Positions 5,048 to 6,434 of a stretch of 6,434 nucleotides of DNA are shown in pieces. Each line of letters starts with the position of its first letter. The first letter of the stretch is position 1. Source of the stretch: a bacterium (GTDB lineage: Bacteria > Chlamydiota > Chlamydiia > Chlamydiales > FEN-1388); the NCBI GenBank assembly GCA_021811115.1, contig JAJZPP010000038.1:1-6434 (forward strand), read 5' to 3'. Below the pieces are notes generated by a model. The model did no database searches. It was not told where the DNA came from and saw nothing but the letters and a program-made list of their open reading frames with translations. Both the position numbers and the translations under genes were made by a program.

Positions 5048-6434
5048 ATGGAAGCTAAACAAATTGTTCCAACTCCTCCCCCATTCCAACCACCTCTTCC
5101 CCCGGTCGCTCCCCAAGCGAGCGAACTAAAGTCTAAAATTTTACGTTGCTGGGAGGGAGTCAAGGGCCACCGCTCCGTTTCGGTGGAGGAAGCTCGGGCG
5201 GCTCTTTCTGATATCGTTGCCTACACGCTTTCTCCCCACGAGGCAAACGATCCCACGATAGAGACTATTTACAAGCTCAGCAATTTTCTCCTTCTTAAGA
5301 AGCCAAAACTGTCTAAGGAGGAGGCTGCTTTATTGGAACGGCTCCAGATTTATGCTGAACTCCAGACGAGTGCGGCGGAGCGGGAGCGCATTCTCGCCTC
5401 TCCAGAGACGTTCTATCGTTCGCCCATCAACAAAGAGTACCTTGCGAAATGGAAGTCGTGTAAATATCCTCTCGAGGCGCTTCTGTGGAACCCTACGATC
5501 CCTAAGTTTATCTTTGAAGGCCACCTCCACCATAAGATGAAGGCGTATGGCATGGTGCCCCATTACGTTCCTGAAACCCATGAATTTCAAATCATGGTTG
5601 ATGGGAAGTACACGAACGCTGCCGTGATGGCCGAGCTTCTCACCACCAAGGAAGAACAGCTATTGGGCCACCGCTCTCACTTTCTTGTTGCGAAGCACAA
5701 CGAGACGGAGACGTGGAATTTTTTGCCTGAGGTCGGATTGACGAAGTGGCAAGATCGAGAATGGAAGAGGCTCAAACCCATTGCCCATTTATCGAAGGAG
5801 CAGGTGGCGTATGCACAAAAACGGGCTCACCTCAGTGCTTCTGATCCAAAGTCTGAGCCCCTGCCGTTCGTTGTTGAAATTGTGGGCTCATGGAATGCCT
5901 ACCGAGAATACCCTCTCATTAGTGGCTATCAAGAGACGTTTAGCGGGAAGCACCCGTGGATTCGACTGATCGATGCTCGCACAGGGGATTTGTATTCGCT
6001 CGGGTTTGGTGTTGGAGCTAACATTTCTCCTCTTCAACCGACAACCGTAGTAGATGGCGTCTTTCGTTCTCCAGATCCGTGGGAGACGATATCCTGTACG
6101 GGAAGACCGGTCACGGGCTTTGGCTTAACTGCGCAACAGTTTGACGAGCTGAAAGGTAAAATAGAAGAAGCTCAAAATAAAAAGGTTTATTTCAATTTTA
6201 TTGAGCACAATTGTACAAAATTCATCGAATGGGTTGTCCATACCTATGGACCTGAAAATTCGAAGAATGTTTCCTTTTCAGCCGATCTTTCGGAGATCAT
6301 CTATCGAATGTTACCCCGATCGGCTCGAAAAGGGGCTGAAGTGGCAACAGGCGTGACGCAGGGTGTTAAAAAGGTGACCTACCAGTTTATTCCGCCAATT
6401 ATTAAGGATAGTTATAAGTTCTTTACGAGATCGG
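5048..6434 (+). CDS. putative permuted papain-like cysteine hydrolase, 3' end cut by the window edge
   Basis: An uninterrupted frame of 462 codons from ATG 5048 runs off the right edge, so the C-terminus is missing. I do not recognise the family by name. Residues 7-23 are proline-rich; about 25-135 is helical and charged; 136-300 is mixed. The best clue lies near the end: SGKHPWIRLIDARTGDLYSLGFG (299-321), a strand pair with His302, and 66 residues after it FIEHNCTKFIEWV (384-396) with Asn388-Cys389 opening a helix. A His first and a Cys in an N-C-x-x-F helix later is the layout of circularly permuted NlpC/P60-like folds (LRAT, PPPDE, DUF4105 relatives), suggesting a peptidase, deubiquitinase-like or acyl-transfer activity. 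No signal peptide is seen; the proline-rich N-terminus would suit a type III-secreted effector, but that is inference. Base composition turns clearly more AT-rich after about 6120. It is divergent from uvrD with its own promoter and ribosome binding site. Confidence 0.85.
   Translation, partial: MEAKQIVPTPPPFQPPLPPVAPQASELKSKILRCWEGVKGHRSVSVEEARAALSDIVAYTLSPHEANDPTIETIYKLSNFLLLKKPKLSKEEAALLERLQIYAELQTSAAERERILASPETFYRSPINKEYLAKWKSCKYPLEALLWNPTIPKFIFEGHLHHKMKAYGMVPHYVPETHEFQIMVDGKYTNAAVMAELLTTKEEQLLGHRSHFLVAKHNETETWNFLPEVGLTKWQDREWKRLKPIAHLSKEQVAYAQKRAHLSASDPKSEPLPFVVEIVGSWNAYREYPLISGYQETFSGKHPWIRLIDARTGDLYSLGFGVGANISPLQPTTVVDGVFRSPDPWETISCTGRPVTGFGLTAQQFDELKGKIEEAQNKKVYFNFIEHNCTKFIEWVVHTYGPENSKNVSFSADLSEIIYRMLPRSARKGAEVATGVTQGVKKVTYQFIPPIIKDSYKFFTRS

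Noticed and set aside
5330..5590. Minus-strand frame within the gene at 5048
   Set aside because: It is antisense to a long uninterrupted frame with a good promoter and ribosome binding site; no domain is seen.
5781..5969. Short plus-strand frame inside the gene at 5048
   Set aside because: It is in another frame of the long gene, with no ribosome binding site or family resemblance.
1..6434. Mobile element, CRISPR array, tRNA or tmRNA in the window
   Set aside because: No transposase or integrase motifs, repeat-spacer pattern, terminal inverted repeats or tRNA-like folding was seen; smpB is present but ssrA is not.

Overview
The window most likely comes from a chromosome of the phylum Chlamydiae, probably an environmental (amoeba- or arthropod-associated) Chlamydia-like organism rather than Chlamydia itself. 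The main support is the phosphatidylserine decarboxylase. From memory of the Chlamydia trachomatis enzyme it matches in length (about 301 residues), in blocks such as SFNDFF and YVEVGA/YIEVGA, and in the GGS processing site. The UvrD-family helicase is also short, as in chlamydiae. GC content by eye is near 50%, higher in the helicase and decarboxylase genes and lower in the left-hand genes and near the right edge. The genus cannot be fixed from the sequence alone.

Layout: (1) Positions 1-1297, plus strand: two adjacent, ATGA-overlapping genes for helical, TPR-like proteins of unknown function. They are clearly diverged tandem paralogues, and the first may continue off the left edge. (2) Positions 1273-4890, minus strand: a compact run of four genes read right to left, uvrD/pcrA-like helicase, smpB, a small exported four-cysteine protein, and psd. 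Every junction is a stop/start overlap or a gap of a few bases, so it is very probably one operon started from a promoter at about 4920-4928. The end of psd overlaps the end of the second TPR-like gene by 25 bp, tail to tail. (3) Positions 4891-5047: a divergent intergenic region with a promoter candidate for each direction and a 14-bp inverted repeat. (4) Positions 5048-6434, plus strand: a large gene cut by the right edge. Its protein has a proline-rich N-terminus and a late His...Asn-Cys arrangement that suggests a circularly permuted papain-like (NlpC/P60 or LRAT-type) hydrolase, a candidate effector or lipid/peptide-modifying enzyme.

The operon joins DNA repair (UvrD), ribosome rescue (SmpB) and membrane lipid synthesis (Psd) around an unknown secreted protein. 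These products share no obvious pathway, so co-transcription is more likely housekeeping packing than a dedicated system. The least explained parts are the duplicated TPR-like pair, the exported four-cysteine protein and the putative cysteine hydrolase. No tRNA, rRNA, CRISPR array, insertion sequence or convincing terminator was seen.
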